From Microbacterium sp. Marseille-Q6648 (lineage in GTDB: Bacteria; Actinomycetota; Actinomycetes; Actinomycetales; Microbacteriaceae), in contig NZ_CALPBZ010000003.1 in the NCBI RefSeq assembly GCF_943181415.1, positions 372,001 through 436,000 of the forward strand: DNA of 64,000 nucleotides, in the 5' to 3' direction. Positions 49,611 to 59,212 of this stretch are shown piece after piece (the first letter of the stretch is position 1; each line of letters opens with the position of its first letter). Below the pieces are notes generated by a model. That model saw nothing but the letters and a program-made list of their open reading frames with translations. It searched no databases and was not told the DNA's origin. The translations under genes and the position numbers were made by a program.

Positions 49611-50642
49611 ATGACTCGTGTATTAGTCACCGGCGACGCCGGATTCATCGGATTCCACATTGCTCGAAGTTTGTTGGAGGCAGGGCATTCTGTAGTCGGG
49701 CTCGACTCAATGAACGACTATTACGATCTACAGCTCAAGCGCGACCGCCTAAATCAACTCGCCGTTCATGATAAGTGGGAGCATCGCGACGGCCATCTCG
49801 AGGACGCTGTCCTCATGCGGGAGATAATCGCGGATTGGTCTCCCGAGATCGTAATTCATCTAGCCGCACAGGCGGGTGTTCGCTACAGCATGGAGAATCC
49901 TGCGGCGTACCTGAGTTCCAACCTGATTGGGACCCAAACGTTGCTCGAGGAGTTGAAGGGCTCGGGTGTTCGCCACATACTCATAGCGTCAACGTCATCC
50001 ACCTATGGGGGAAATGCGTTCCTGCCGTTTCAAGAACTGCACCCAACCCACCAGCCGATGTCGCTCTATGCGGCGACCAAGATCGGCATGGAAGCGCTGG
50101 CGCATTCCTACTCGCACTTGTGGGATCTACCTACGACCTGCTTCCGATTCTTCACCGTATACGGACCTTGGGGTCGACCTGACATGGCCCTTTTCAAGTT
50201 CGTCAATGCCATCGAACGCGACGAGCCCATCGACGTTTACGGGTACGGGAGAATGATGCGAGACTTCACCTACATAGACGACTTAGTCCACGCCGTCGAG
50301 CGCCTCACAGAGACTGCGCCGGCTCGAGGTGAGCGGATCGGAGCGCATGACTCCCTGAGCACAATCGCTCCCTACCGAGTTGTCAATATCGGTGGGGGAC
50401 AGCCTGTCCAACTCCTGGACTTTATTGATGCCGTCGAGCAAGCTCTCGGAAAGAACGCCCGGCGGAACATGCTTCCCATGCAGCCTGGCGATGTCGTGGC
50501 GACGTCGGCGGATGCACGTCTGCTGCGGGACTTGATCGGGATTATCCCGTCGACTCCAGTCGACCTCGGGGTCGCTAAGTTCGTCGAGTGGTTCCTTCCC
50601 TATCGGCACGCCAGATCAGGGGAGGCTCTCCTTGCTGGCTGA
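49611..50642 (+). CDS. NAD-dependent epimerase, probably UDP-glucuronate 4-epimerase
   Basis: This 343-residue SDR enzyme has the NAD motif TGDAGFIGFH (G8xxG11xxG14), the catalytic Tyr153-xxx-Lys157 in SLYAATKIGM, and Ser/Thr in IASTSSTYG. LDSMNDYYDLQLKRDRL and FTVYGPWGRPDMALFKF are characteristic of the UDP-glucuronate 4-epimerase (CapI/LpsL) subgroup. With ugd it would convert UDP-glucuronate to UDP-galacturonate for the repeat unit. The ATG has GGAAAGGA upstream. Subgroup assignment is good but not certain. Confidence 0.88.
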   Translation: MTRVLVTGDAGFIGFHIARSLLEAGHSVVGLDSMNDYYDLQLKRDRLNQLAVHDKWEHRDGHLEDAVLMREIIADWSPEIVIHLAAQAGVRYSMENPAAYLSSNLIGTQTLLEELKGSGVRHILIASTSSTYGGNAFLPFQELHPTHQPMSLYAATKIGMEALAHSYSHLWDLPTTCFRFFTVYGPWGRPDMALFKFVNAIERDEPIDVYGYGRMMRDFTYIDDLVHAVERLTETAPARGERIGAHDSLSTIAPYRVVNIGGGQPVQLLDFIDAVEQALGKNARRNMLPMQPGDVVATSADARLLRDLIGIIPSTPVDLGVAKFVEWFLPYRHARSGEALLAG

Positions 50643-50663
50643 TGCTGGATCGACCGGAGCGAG

Positions 50664-51551
50664 GTGTATGGCGGTGCGATGCCTAGACTGACAGTCACGA
50701 TGCCCGCGTACAACGCGGAGCTGACAATCGCGAGGGCCGTTCGCTCAACACTTTCAGCACTCCCCGACGACAGCGAGCTGGTCGTCCTGGATGATTGCAG
50801 CACGGACGCCACTCTGAGCAGATTAGGGGAGGTCGAGGACAAGCGGCTGAGAGTTGTCGCCGGCGATACCAACGTAGGTGGTGCCCGTGCGCGCAACGAG
50901 CTGCTGCGCATTACCGACAGCGAGTTCATCGCCTCGATGGATGCCGACGACGTCGTGCTCCCTTGGAGGTTTCACCTTCAGTTGCGCGCGCTAACGCTAG
51001 CGGACGTCGTCTTCGGAGGCGCCTTGCGCGTTCGCCGGGGACGTGCACCGCAGCCCTCCTTTCCGAGCCGGCTCGGGCCGAAAGAATTACCGGTAGCCAT
51101 GCTTTTCCACAACCCGGTGTTTCACCCGACCCTCGCGGCTAAACGTCTCGCAATCCACCAGGTTGGCGGGTACCGTGATTTGCGGGTCGCACAGGACTAC
51201 GACCTATGGCTGCGACTCGCGACATCAGGCGCGGCCATGGTGCGGCTAGCCGAACCCATGATCGCTTACCGCTTGAGTGCCACCCAGGTGAGCGGGTCGG
51301 GTAGTTATCGCCTCAAGGTGGCGTCCTCCGTCGACTTGCGAGAGGCTTACGTGAACCATGTCAACAAAATGCGCACGGACGTCGGTCTTCGCGGCGAGGT
51401 GTTCACCGCAGATTCGCCACCGACTCCGAGTGATCTTGAAGAATCCGCCGCGAAGTCGATAGCAATGATGAGGCCGGTGAATCGATGGTATTACCGCCGC
51501 CTGCTCAGTTCCGAACGCATGCTACATCCATTGTCTGCGGGGGGTACATGA
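50664..51551 (+). CDS. GT2-family glycosyltransferase
   Basis: This 295-residue GT-A enzyme starts at the ATG at 50664 (an ATG at 50679, MPRLTVTMPAYN, is also possible). It has VTMPAYNAELTIARAVRSTL, VVLDDCSTDATLS and a DXD-type ASMDADDVVLP, then VGGYRDLRVAQDYDLWLRLA, the acceptor-side helix. The stop overlaps the next ATG (ATGA). The donor is unknown. Confidence 0.93.
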   Translation: MYGGAMPRLTVTMPAYNAELTIARAVRSTLSALPDDSELVVLDDCSTDATLSRLGEVEDKRLRVVAGDTNVGGARARNELLRITDSEFIASMDADDVVLPWRFHLQLRALTLADVVFGGALRVRRGRAPQPSFPSRLGPKELPVAMLFHNPVFHPTLAAKRLAIHQVGGYRDLRVAQDYDLWLRLATSGAAMVRLAEPMIAYRLSATQVSGSGSYRLKVASSVDLREAYVNHVNKMRTDVGLRGEVFTADSPPTPSDLEESAAKSIAMMRPVNRWYYRRLLSSERMLHPLSAGGT

Positions 51552-52078
51552 TGACTGTTTCGGCGGCCAATGTCCTCCTCGCCGCTTGGCGCGGCGTGAC
51601 GCAGGACCAGGACTTTCTCCGCGAGATCAGCACATCGTACGTGAAGCGCAACCGCCTCCTCGCCCTCTGGGCAGATGGAGGTCTGCACGCGGCATTTCTC
51701 ATCCGTTTGATCACGGGACGGGGGCCCAAGTGGCTCTCAATCTTGGCGCGGAATCGTTTGATCAGTCGCTTTGCCTGCGACGTGAATAGTCGAGCGACCG
51801 TCCTCGGATCGCTTTACCTGCCGCACCCGATCGGGATCGTGATTGGGGCCGGTTCCGTGATTCATCCGCAAGTGCGCATTTACCACGGAGTCACTCTGGG
51901 CTCGAACGGCCAGGGCGGTTACCCGACGATCGAAAGCGGCGTCATCATTTTCCCGAACACGACGATAGTGGGACCCGTACGAGTGGGCTCGGAGGCACGC
52001 GTGGGAGCTAATAGGTTCCTAGATCATGACGTAGAAGCGGGCGCCACAGTCTTCGCGATTTCTCATCCACACAGATAA
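51548..52078 (+). CDS. Serine-acetyltransferase-like hexapeptide O-acetyltransferase
   Basis: This 176-residue protein starts at an ATG overlapping the previous stop. A helical N-terminal part is followed by a left-handed beta-helix with hexapeptide repeats (IGIVIGAGSVIHPQVRIYHG, VTLGSNGQGGYPTIESGVII). The His in YHGVTLG fits the catalytic residue of CysE-type acetyltransferases. In this locus it is more likely to acetylate a sugar than serine. The C-terminus is short compared with CysE. Confidence 0.85.
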   Translation: MMTVSAANVLLAAWRGVTQDQDFLREISTSYVKRNRLLALWADGGLHAAFLIRLITGRGPKWLSILARNRLISRFACDVNSRATVLGSLYLPHPIGIVIGAGSVIHPQVRIYHGVTLGSNGQGGYPTIESGVIIFPNTTIVGPVRVGSEARVGANRFLDHDVEAGATVFAISHPHR

Positions 52079-52080
52079 CT

Positions 52081-53337
52081 ATGCGTCGAATCTGGTCTGC
52101 GATTGAACGCATAGTGCCACGCCTGTCGCTCGCCCTAGTGGGGCTCGTTGTAGCATTTGCCACTGATCCCGCCGCAGTCGGGCTTTACTCATGGGGAATC
52201 CTAGCCCTCACCTTCTTCCAAAGCGCCACGGACCAACCCATCCGCCAGGTTGCCGTGTCGGCATTGACCACTCGTGGTGGCAGGAAGTTCCTACGGCGAT
52301 ACACAGTTTTCGCCGCCGCAGGCGGGCTTGTCTTCATGATCCTCGCCTGCTCGGCCGCTTCGACGCTCAACTCCGAAATGGTTTGGTCTGCGTTTGGATC
52401 CCTCGCCCCGTTGTGCCTAACGCCGATCTTCACGGCGATAGCCACTGTCCCGGCCGCTCGACTACAACTAGCGCAGCGATGGTCGGTGATAACGACTGGT
52501 CGAACGGCAGCCGCACTCGCAGGAACATCTGCGGGCGTAGCTGTCGCGTTGATGACAAGCTCAATCGTGGGGGCGACATTGGCACTGCTACTGTCCGAGG
52601 CAATCTTCGCTGCGCACACATACCTCGGGGCACGCGCGGTTCCGCCTGTGAGCAATCCCGAGATGGCGACCGGCGCTGTGAGAGCTTTTCTGCCGATGGT
52701 GTGCTACAGCATACTGGGGTGGGGGCAAGGGCAGATGGACCGTGTGCTTGTCGGAGCCTTCTCCGGTACCGCAAGCCTCGGAAACCTGACGGTCGCATCG
52801 TCGGTCGCGAGGAGCGCCGGCGATGCGGTGGCTGCATCACAAGCGAACGTGCTACGAGTCGATTTGAACCATACCCAGGGCGCGGACTCCGCCGTACGCG
52901 AAATAGTTGCGCGCAGCCTTCGCTCCAGTTATTGGCTGTGCGCCGCAACTATAATCGCGACCATCGGTGCGACGTACTTCATCGTCCGTCCGCTCTTAGG
53001 TGCCTCGTGGGAGCTCGCGCTTGCGATAGTACCAATTCTTGTGTTAACCACGATTCCGTCCGCGATATCTTGGTCCGCTGCTCCCGTACACGTTCACCGG
53101 GGAACCGCTAAACGAGCGATGATTGCGCCCTCCGTCGGGATTGTATTCGCGCCAGTGGTGGCGTATTTGTCCACGTCGGGTCTTGAGCTCGCCGCATGGG
53201 CCATCCTTGCTCGAGAGATGGTCCTCGCAATCACCCAAGTGACCCTGATGGGACGCGCGGCGCCGTGGGGACAGGTCATACCCGGGTTTGCCGCAACTCT
53301 CGCACTGAGCGCTGCGCTGTTGACGTTGCCGACATGA
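52081..53337 (+). CDS. Wzx-like polysaccharide flippase (MOP superfamily)
   Basis: This 418-residue membrane protein has about 12 helices of polysaccharide-export type (LSLALVGLVVAFATDPAAVGLYSW at the start; FLPMVCYSILGWGQGQMDRVLVGAF near the middle). It would flip the lipid-linked repeat unit to the outside. It starts 3 nt after the acetyltransferase stop. Homology is weak in sequence but clear in pattern. It is the last intact gene before the IS30-rich region. Confidence 0.78.
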   Translation: MRRIWSAIERIVPRLSLALVGLVVAFATDPAAVGLYSWGILALTFFQSATDQPIRQVAVSALTTRGGRKFLRRYTVFAAAGGLVFMILACSAASTLNSEMVWSAFGSLAPLCLTPIFTAIATVPAARLQLAQRWSVITTGRTAAALAGTSAGVAVALMTSSIVGATLALLLSEAIFAAHTYLGARAVPPVSNPEMATGAVRAFLPMVCYSILGWGQGQMDRVLVGAFSGTASLGNLTVASSVARSAGDAVAASQANVLRVDLNHTQGADSAVREIVARSLRSSYWLCAATIIATIGATYFIVRPLLGASWELALAIVPILVLTTIPSAISWSAAPVHVHRGTAKRAMIAPSVGIVFAPVVAYLSTSGLELAAWAILAREMVLAITQVTLMGRAAPWGQVIPGFAATLALSAALLTLPT

Positions 53338-53387
53338 GATTACCGCGGGGCCACGACGTTGGCGGCTTTTCTCGGGATTCGGTCTAG

Positions 53388-54506
53388 ACCGACCTTTTGT
53401 CCGCGACGGTTGAGATCCAGGCCAAGACGACTGGGGGGGTTCTAGCGACGGTTGCAACCGCTCCTAGATTCTGGGAGCTGTGTTGTCAACATCTTCTCGC
53501 GCGAAGGAGGGTCGGTGGCGTCGGCAGCTCTCGGATTAGCGCCGTGGGTTCATGGTGTTGCGTGAACGTGGGTGGAGCGTGCGGCGCGTCACAAGGCGGT
53601 GCGCGTCTGTGCGTGCCGGCGATCGCGGAACAGTTGGGAAGGTCGCCGTCGACGATCTCCCGCGACTAGCCGAAATGGAACGAGACGGGCGTAACGACTT
53701 CGACACTTCCGGCGCCCGACCGCGCGCCGTGCCCGAGCCCATGCCCGCCGGGTCGGCTTGAAACGAGTTACATGCGGTGATCGCGGAAAAGCTGTCACAT
53801 CGGTGAACCCGCAGCAAATCAGCCGCCGCCTGCGGAAGCAGCTCTCTGATCATGCCCGGATGTGGTCGTGTCCCGAGCGTAACGATCAGGCGGTTTACCT
53901 TTCCAGGCATTCAGCGACTGTCGCCGCTGGCCCCGCTGTCGACGGCGGCTGAAAACTGGTCAGTTTCGACGGGGTGGATTCCATTCAACGTCGCAGCACT
54001 TGATGGTTCAGCGAGGCTATCAGCGACCAAAAGAGTTCGGCGGGAGCACGGTCGTGAAGCGTGATCCGCGGGCGTTCCGGAGCGATCGTCCGGCGGAAAC
54101 GGGCGATGGTGGATCGTGAGCATCGGCTGCTCGAACCGTGGTCGGCGCCGGTCCGACCGCTGCTGCGCGCGCCGACGATAATGACCCGTCCGTAGCGGCG
54201 ACCGGTGGTGCGGAGCCAGCGGCGACGGCCGGAGAAGGCCTGACGAAGGACGGTAGCCCGCCTGGTAGATGCTCTCGTGACACAACCACATCCGGCATCG
54301 CCAGGGAACTGCTTCCGCAGGTGCCGACTGATCTGGTGCGGGCTCCACCGATGCGACAGCTTCTCCGCGATCACCGCGCGCAACTCACCGGTCAGGTCGA
54401 CACGGCGGGCATGGTCTCGGGCACGGCGCGCGGTCGCGCGCCGGTGAGCGTCGAACGGTGTCGACGACGCCCGAAAACTAGGCCATTGCGACGTCTTGTA
54501 TTCCAG
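53388..54506. mobile_element. Degenerate IS30-family remnants in both orientations
   Basis: Plus-strand pieces include AIAEQLGRSPSTISRD (about 53619-53668) and a broken AVIAEKLSHR...NPQQISRRLRKQL. Minus-strand pieces (54383 down to 53985) include RAVIAEKLSHRWSPHQISRH, CHESIYQAGYRPSS and RPRITLHDRAPAELFWSLIA in shifting frames. All are IS30 transposase parts; none is complete. No other gene was found in these 1.1 kb. Confidence 0.75.
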
Positions 54507-55786
54507 TAGTCATCGCAACGAGGGGTGACTCTGGGAGGCTAGCAGCGCGGCGAAGAGGTCGGCTGGGGTTCGGTCGCCGAGGGTGATCCGGGGCCGGCGG
54601 TTGAGTTCGTTCTCGACGCGGGCGAGTTCGCGGGCGCTGTGGACGGAGAGGTCCGTCGACTTCGGGAAGTACTGGCGGAGGAGCCCATTCGTGTTCTCGT
54701 TCGACCCGCGCTGCCACGGACTGCCCGAGTCGCAGAAGTAGATGCGCGTTCCCGTCGCCTGGGTGATCTCAAGATGTCGGGCCATCTCCGTGCCCTGGTC
54801 CCACGTCACCGTCCGCCGCAACGGTGGCGGTAGCTCGTTGAGCGTTCTCACGAGCGCCCGGAGTAGCTCGGTCGAGTTGTGCGCGGGGAGGTGCGGAGGA
54901 GCTTCACTAACCGGGTCTGCCGTTCGACGAGCGTGCCGATCGCGGAGCGGCTGTGCGGTCCGACGATGAGGTCACCCTCCCAATGACCTGCGATCGATCG
55001 GTCCGTTGGCTCGAAGCCGCGGTCATGGACGGAGAGCATCGGCTGCGCGAACCGCCGCCGGGTGCGGACCTGACGGCTCTGTCCGCGCCGATGATCACGC
55101 CCGGTGCGCAGCGGCGAGTGGTCCGGCTTGCGGACGATTCCTGAGCCGGGCCGGTAGATCTCCTGATAGATCGTCTCTGCCGCCACCCGCGCACTTGGGT
55201 CGGTTGGGTGCGCGAGCTTGAGTGCCCGGGCGATCTGCTGCAAACTCCACCGCTCGCGGAGTTTGGCGAGCACGAACGCGCGCAATGCGCCGTCCGTGGA
55301 CAGCTTGAGCGGGCGGGTGCGACGCCGCCGCGTCGCCGCAGCGGAGTGGGCGTGGAACGGGCGGTACTGACCGGACGCGTGAAGGTTGCGGCGCAGCTCT
55401 CGGCTAATGGTCGACGGCGCTCTGCCCAGAGCGTGTCCGATGGCCGTCGGGCCGAGGCCTCGGCTGGCGAGATCTGCGATCTGGATGCGCTCAGTCTCGG
55501 AGAGGAACCGGGGCGAGATCGTGCGGGCGGCAAGCGGCTCGAGCGGTGGCACGAACTTGACCGTGCCATTCTTCTGACGCTCCAACGAGCCGTTCTTCCA
55601 ACGGTTACCCGAGGACCGCGAGATCCCCAGCTTCTTGCACGCACCGCGGACGGACCAGCCCTCAGCGAGCAAATCCAGAAACTGCCGGCGCTTGTCGGTC
55701 ATCGGACGACGACCGGGCCCCTTCGGGACACGACGAGACGACATACGAGAACCCCTTTCGAGCGGTCCTCGTTGCGATCGTCACTA
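54507..55786 (-). mobile_element. IS30-family element with a frameshifted transposase
   Basis: The ends share TCGCAACGAGG in inverted orientation (about 54511-54522 and the complement near 55765-55780), bounding about 1.28 kb. It carries a transposase nearly complete except for one frame change. It appears to be inserted next to older IS30 ends, as IS30 elements are known to do. Boundaries are approximate. Confidence 0.7.
54510..55744 (-). pseudogene. IS30-family transposase with a frameshift near 54885
   Basis: From the ATG at 55744 the frame has the N-terminal HTH (LGPTAIGHALGRAPSTISRE), the middle WSLQQIARALKLAHP and VAAETIYQEIY, and the DDE start HWEGDLIVGPHSRSAIGTLV. It then leaves frame at about 54885; the continuation AHNSTELLRALVRTLNELPP, VTWDQGTEMARH and PWQRGSNENTNGLLRQYFP (to 54510) is in another frame. 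Joining needs one base added or two removed. All DDE residues remain, so a sequencing error is possible. Confidence 0.88.
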
Positions 55787-55960
55787 GAAACCACCCCGTC
55801 GCTATGGCCTCGTTTTCAACCGTCGCCGACAAACGGTCGGTACGCCCGCCTCGTTCCGGTTCGGCGTAGTTCGCGGGCGATCGTCGACGGCGACCTCCCC
55901 AACTGTTCCGCGATCGCCCGCACGCCCATCTTCGCGTAACGCAGATGGGCAACAGGTGCG
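55787..55960 (-). pseudogene. N-terminal fragment of another IS30 transposase
   Basis: The minus strand reads AHLRYAKMGVRAIAEQLGRS and PSTIARELRRTGTRRAYRPF and then breaks at the edge of the IS30 element. It matches the plus-strand remnant at about 53607-53700 in inverted orientation. Confidence 0.7.
55797..55833 (-). repeat. Inverted repeat flanking the IS30 element (right arm)
   Basis: On the minus strand this reads TTTGTCGGCGACGGTTGAAA then ACGAGGCCATAGCG. Related plus-strand sequence lies at 54458-54494, about 53938-53975 and 53391-53430. Confidence 0.55.
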
Positions 55961-55970
55961 CTCGCGCATC

Positions 55971-56016
55971 ATGCTTCATGCTCCACGCTTCACGCTTCAC
56001 GCTTCACGCTTCACGA
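55971..56016 (+). repeat. Tandem heptamer (GCTTCAC)n
   Basis: Four to five exact copies of GCTTCAC, with degenerate copies before and after, lie between the IS30 fragment and the stop of the GT4 gene. The rest of 55961-56169 shows no gene. Confidence 0.8.
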
Positions 56017-56169
56017 CGATGCTCCCGCTGACGCTTCACGTCGCTGATAGCCGAGCTGAACCATGAAACGGTGTGACGCTAAAAGTAATCCACCGCGCCG
56101 TCCTGGACTGGTTCTGGAGCGTGGTCGACACTTTCTGAATGTGGAGCGTGATCGCGCGGGTCGGCCCGT

Positions 56170-57279
56170 CTAGGCGGGCGTGTGCCCATAAGCGTGCTCC
56201 AGATCTTTCACTACGGCTTCTATACTGAGCCAGCCGTCAATGGCTTGGTAACCCGCGCGAATCAGCGCTTCACGCAGTTGATGGTTCGACAACAGTAGGT
56301 CGATCGCGTTAGCGACTGCACGCTCCTCCGGCCTGCAAACGATTGCCGCCGACCGTGTTTCGAGCCCCTTGGCGATCCCACACTCATCCGAAAGCACAAC
56401 CGGTGTCCCCACGGAGAGAGCCTCGAGCACTGTCATAGGAAAAACCTCCTGACGACTTGGGAGAACATACACCGTGGCTGTCCGGAGTTCGTCCAAGCTG
56501 TCGCCCGGCCCAATGGCCCCGCAGTAATGAAGGGCATCTAGAGAATGCCTCTGCTTGAATTGAACTAGGGCTTGAAGATCACCCTCGTCCGGTCCCACAA
56601 CCCGGAAGTCGGCGTCGCAACCAGCCTCGACCAATATCTTCGATGCGGCAGCGAACGTCAGTGCGCCCTTCCTTGGATGTAGACGGGCGAGAAACAATAC
56701 TACCGGCCTACCCCCGCCCCTACGCGTGACCTCCCTCGGGCGCACGGCAATACCATTCGCGATCAATTGAATGTGGGTCGCTGCGCTGCGAGCGACAGCA
56801 CGGACGCCAACAGACTCGGCATCCGTGAGAACCAAGACACGTCTTGAATGCCGCAGGACGCTGCGAGTTGCAACCGCGTCCGAGATGCGCGCCTTCAAGC
56901 GCCGATCAGGCATCACCATGCCGTGAGTTTGAACGACTAGCGCAACTCCAAAAAGCGCGAGAAGTCGGGCAGCGACGAGCGACCCTATGTCACGGCCCAT
57001 GTGCACATGTACCACGTCAAAACTGCGGCGACTCCGGACCAGCGCCATGATTAACCCCACCGATAGCAGCCCGCTCAGCGTGCGCCCGATCCGGACAACT
57101 GAATGAAGCCTTACGTTCACGCCAGGTACCGTTAGGTGCGCCTTCCCGTCCCAACCCGCAAAGAGGGTCACTCGATGGCCCTGACGCGATAGTTCAGTCG
57201 CCTGCGCCACTGCGACAGACACAGGCCCCCCGTATGCGCCGTCAGCGGAGACGAACGCAACTACATGCGCGATCCTCAC
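56170..57279 (-). CDS. GT4-family glycosyltransferase
   Basis: This 369-residue enzyme starts at a GTG overlapping the stop of the acetyltransferase gene. It has an N-terminal Gly-rich start (HVVAFVSADGAYGGPVSVAVAQA), VVHVHMGRD, and a GT4 C-terminal half with VVLFLARLHPRKGALTFAAA and the E-x7-E motif in QEVFPMTVLEALSVGTPVVLSDE. It transfers a sugar to the growing repeat unit. Orientation is opposite to most of the locus. Confidence 0.93.
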   Translation of the reverse strand: MRIAHVVAFVSADGAYGGPVSVAVAQATELSRQGHRVTLFAGWDGKAHLTVPGVNVRLHSVVRIGRTLSGLLSVGLIMALVRSRRSFDVVHVHMGRDIGSLVAARLLALFGVALVVQTHGMVMPDRRLKARISDAVATRSVLRHSRRVLVLTDAESVGVRAVARSAATHIQLIANGIAVRPREVTRRGGGRPVVLFLARLHPRKGALTFAAASKILVEAGCDADFRVVGPDEGDLQALVQFKQRHSLDALHYCGAIGPGDSLDELRTATVYVLPSRQEVFPMTVLEALSVGTPVVLSDECGIAKGLETRSAAIVCRPEERAVANAIDLLLSNHQLREALIRAGYQAIDGWLSIEAVVKDLEHAYGHTPA

Positions 57280-57854
57280 GCGTCAAGCTCCGCTCGGTCG
57301 GATTCGAATCGATTGCCCACCACGGAGCAAAACGGCCCACCGACGATCGCGTTCGGCGGGATGGTCCCCCGGACAAGTGTCAGCGGCTGAGCGATGGCGG
57401 ACCGCCCAACTCGCGCACCACCCAGCACGATGCACCTTGAAGTGATCCATGCTCCGGATCCGATCTCGATGGGTCGGGTGACGAGCGCCATATCGCGACG
57501 GTGCGCGTGCGAACCAGTTGTCAGGAAGGTCTCCTGTGAGATGACGACGTCGTTGGCGATGTAGATGTGGTCTTGGTTATGAAACCACACGCCTTCGCCG
57601 ATCCATGAGCGGTCGCCGACATGCAGCTTCCACGGGAACTTCACTCTTGTACGTGGGCGGAATACGACGCCGTCGCCGATCTCGGCGCCGAAGAGGCGGA
57701 GAAATCGGATGCGGAGAGACGAGCTGATCTGCCAGGGGTTGGTCACAAAAATGAGCTCGCACACCGCCCACATGTAAACCTGCCACGCAGGGCGATCCCA
57801 AGCCGCTCGCTCCCCGGGCGCGTTGGATAGGTCGACCACTGGGACCTCTGACAT
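57276..57854 (-). CDS. WcaF-like colanic-acid-type O-acetyltransferase
   Basis: This 192-residue hexapeptide protein contains VTNPWQISSSLRIRFLRLFGAEIGDGVVFRP and VGDRSWIGEGVWFHNQDHIYIANDVVISQ, characteristic of the WcaF group that acetylates fucose in colanic acid. The left-handed beta-helix continues with IGSGAWITSRCIVLGGARVG. With gmd and fcl in the same locus, acetylation of fucose is plausible. It heads a two-gene minus-strand unit divergent from the GT4 gene at 57911. Confidence 0.9.
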   Translation of the reverse strand: MSEVPVVDLSNAPGERAAWDRPAWQVYMWAVCELIFVTNPWQISSSLRIRFLRLFGAEIGDGVVFRPRTRVKFPWKLHVGDRSWIGEGVWFHNQDHIYIANDVVISQETFLTTGSHAHRRDMALVTRPIEIGSGAWITSRCIVLGGARVGRSAIAQPLTLVRGTIPPNAIVGGPFCSVVGNRFESDRAELDA

Positions 57855-57910
57855 AACGCTTCCTCTCCCCGTAACCAGACCGAAATGCCATTGACGATAG
57901 CCTCTTGACC

Positions 57911-59197
57911 ATGTCTCGTCCGTCGCCCCGCGCGTTGATCCTCGGGTTGAACTACCCCCCGGAGACCACCGGTATCTCGCCGTACACGGGGGCGATGGCC
58001 CGAGGTCTGGTCCACCGAGGCGTCATCGCTTGCGTCTTGACGGCGCATCCTCATTATCCGGACTGGAAAATAAAGCCAGGTTACGGGCAGTGGTCACGGA
58101 ACGAACATCTTGCTGGAGTGGATGTCACAAGGTTGCTTCACTACGTGCCGGTTTCGCCAAAGGGTCTTCGCCGCCTGTTCTCGGAGCTAAGTTTTGGGGC
58201 CCGACTTTTCGGACGTCGCTGGGGGCGGCCGGACGCCATCGTTGCCGTCTCGCCTGCGCTCATCTCCTCGGCCATGGCCGCTGTGCGCCATCAGCTTACG
58301 GCGCGCAAGACACCGTTCGTCGTCTGGGTTCAAGACCTTTACGCTCTCGGGCTCGCCGAAACCGGTCAGGCCCCAGGTCTCGTAATTCGGGCCATGTCAG
58401 CGATCGAAGGATGGTTGCTTCGCAGGGCTGACAAGGTCGTTGTCATTCACGATCGGTTTGCCGCTCGTGTGGCCCAGGACTTCGGGGTCAGCAGGGACCG
58501 CATCCAGGTAATCCGCAACTGGACTCACCTGCCGCCCGCGCCCGTCGTTGACGTCGCTGCAACCAGAGCCAGACACCAATGGGGTGACAGGGAGACTGTG
58601 GTCTTGCACGCAGGAAACATGGGCGTGAAGCAGGGTCTCAGCAACGTCATCGCTGCCGCCCGGGCCGCCAACACAGCTGGCGAGCCCGTCAAGTTTGTCC
58701 TCCTCGGAGCTGGGTCGGAGCTCAGCCGCCTGAAATCTGAAGGGGCGGACATCCCCAATCTGCAGTTCTTGGCGCCGCTCAACGACGCTGACTTCGTGTC
58801 AGCGCTCAGCAGCGCCGACTGTCTGCTGGTCAACGAGTTGTTTGGAGTCGCAGAAATGGCCGTTCCAAGCAAGCTCACGTCGTATTTCTCCGCTGGTCGC
58901 CCGGTAATCGCGGCCACAGATGTGGCTGGGATCACAGCCGACGAGATCCGGGCTGCTGACGCTGGAGTCGTCGTGCCCGCGGGCGATCCCGCGGCTCTCC
59001 TCGATGCGGCCGTTTCTCTGGGCGCTGATCCTGATCGCGCCAGTCAGCTCGGCGCAAATGGTCTCCTCTACTGCTCCACCGTGCTCGACGAAGACTCGGC
59101 GATCGACCAGTTCACTCAGTTGTTGGTGCAGCTCATCGACCGCGATGACCGCACCACCGAGAGCGTGCCTCGCACGCAGACCATCGAAGCACGATAG
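57911..59197 (+). CDS. GT4-family glycosyltransferase (WcaI-like)
   Basis: This 428-residue enzyme starts at the ATG at 57911, reading MSRPSPRALILGLNYPPETTGISPYTG, the typical start of colanic-acid WcaI-type transferases. PDAIVAVSPALISSAMAAV and WVQDLYALGL follow, then a C-terminal domain with VLHAGNMGVKQGLSNVI, FVLLGAGSELSRLKSEG and AVPSKLTSYFSAGRPVIAATD. It probably adds fucose or glucose. It lies 15 nt before gmd. Confidence 0.92.
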   Translation: MSRPSPRALILGLNYPPETTGISPYTGAMARGLVHRGVIACVLTAHPHYPDWKIKPGYGQWSRNEHLAGVDVTRLLHYVPVSPKGLRRLFSELSFGARLFGRRWGRPDAIVAVSPALISSAMAAVRHQLTARKTPFVVWVQDLYALGLAETGQAPGLVIRAMSAIEGWLLRRADKVVVIHDRFAARVAQDFGVSRDRIQVIRNWTHLPPAPVVDVAATRARHQWGDRETVVLHAGNMGVKQGLSNVIAAARAANTAGEPVKFVLLGAGSELSRLKSEGADIPNLQFLAPLNDADFVSALSSADCLLVNELFGVAEMAVPSKLTSYFSAGRPVIAATDVAGITADEIRAADAGVVVPAGDPAALLDAAVSLGADPDRASQLGANGLLYCSTVLDEDSAIDQFTQLLVQLIDRDDRTTESVPRTQTIEAR

Positions 59198-59212
59198 AAC
59201 GGAGCCGCGGCC

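Noticed and set aside
55971-56016. Heptamer tandem repeat considered as an origin or iteron
   Set aside because: Too short, no replication gene nearby, and it lies among IS remnants.
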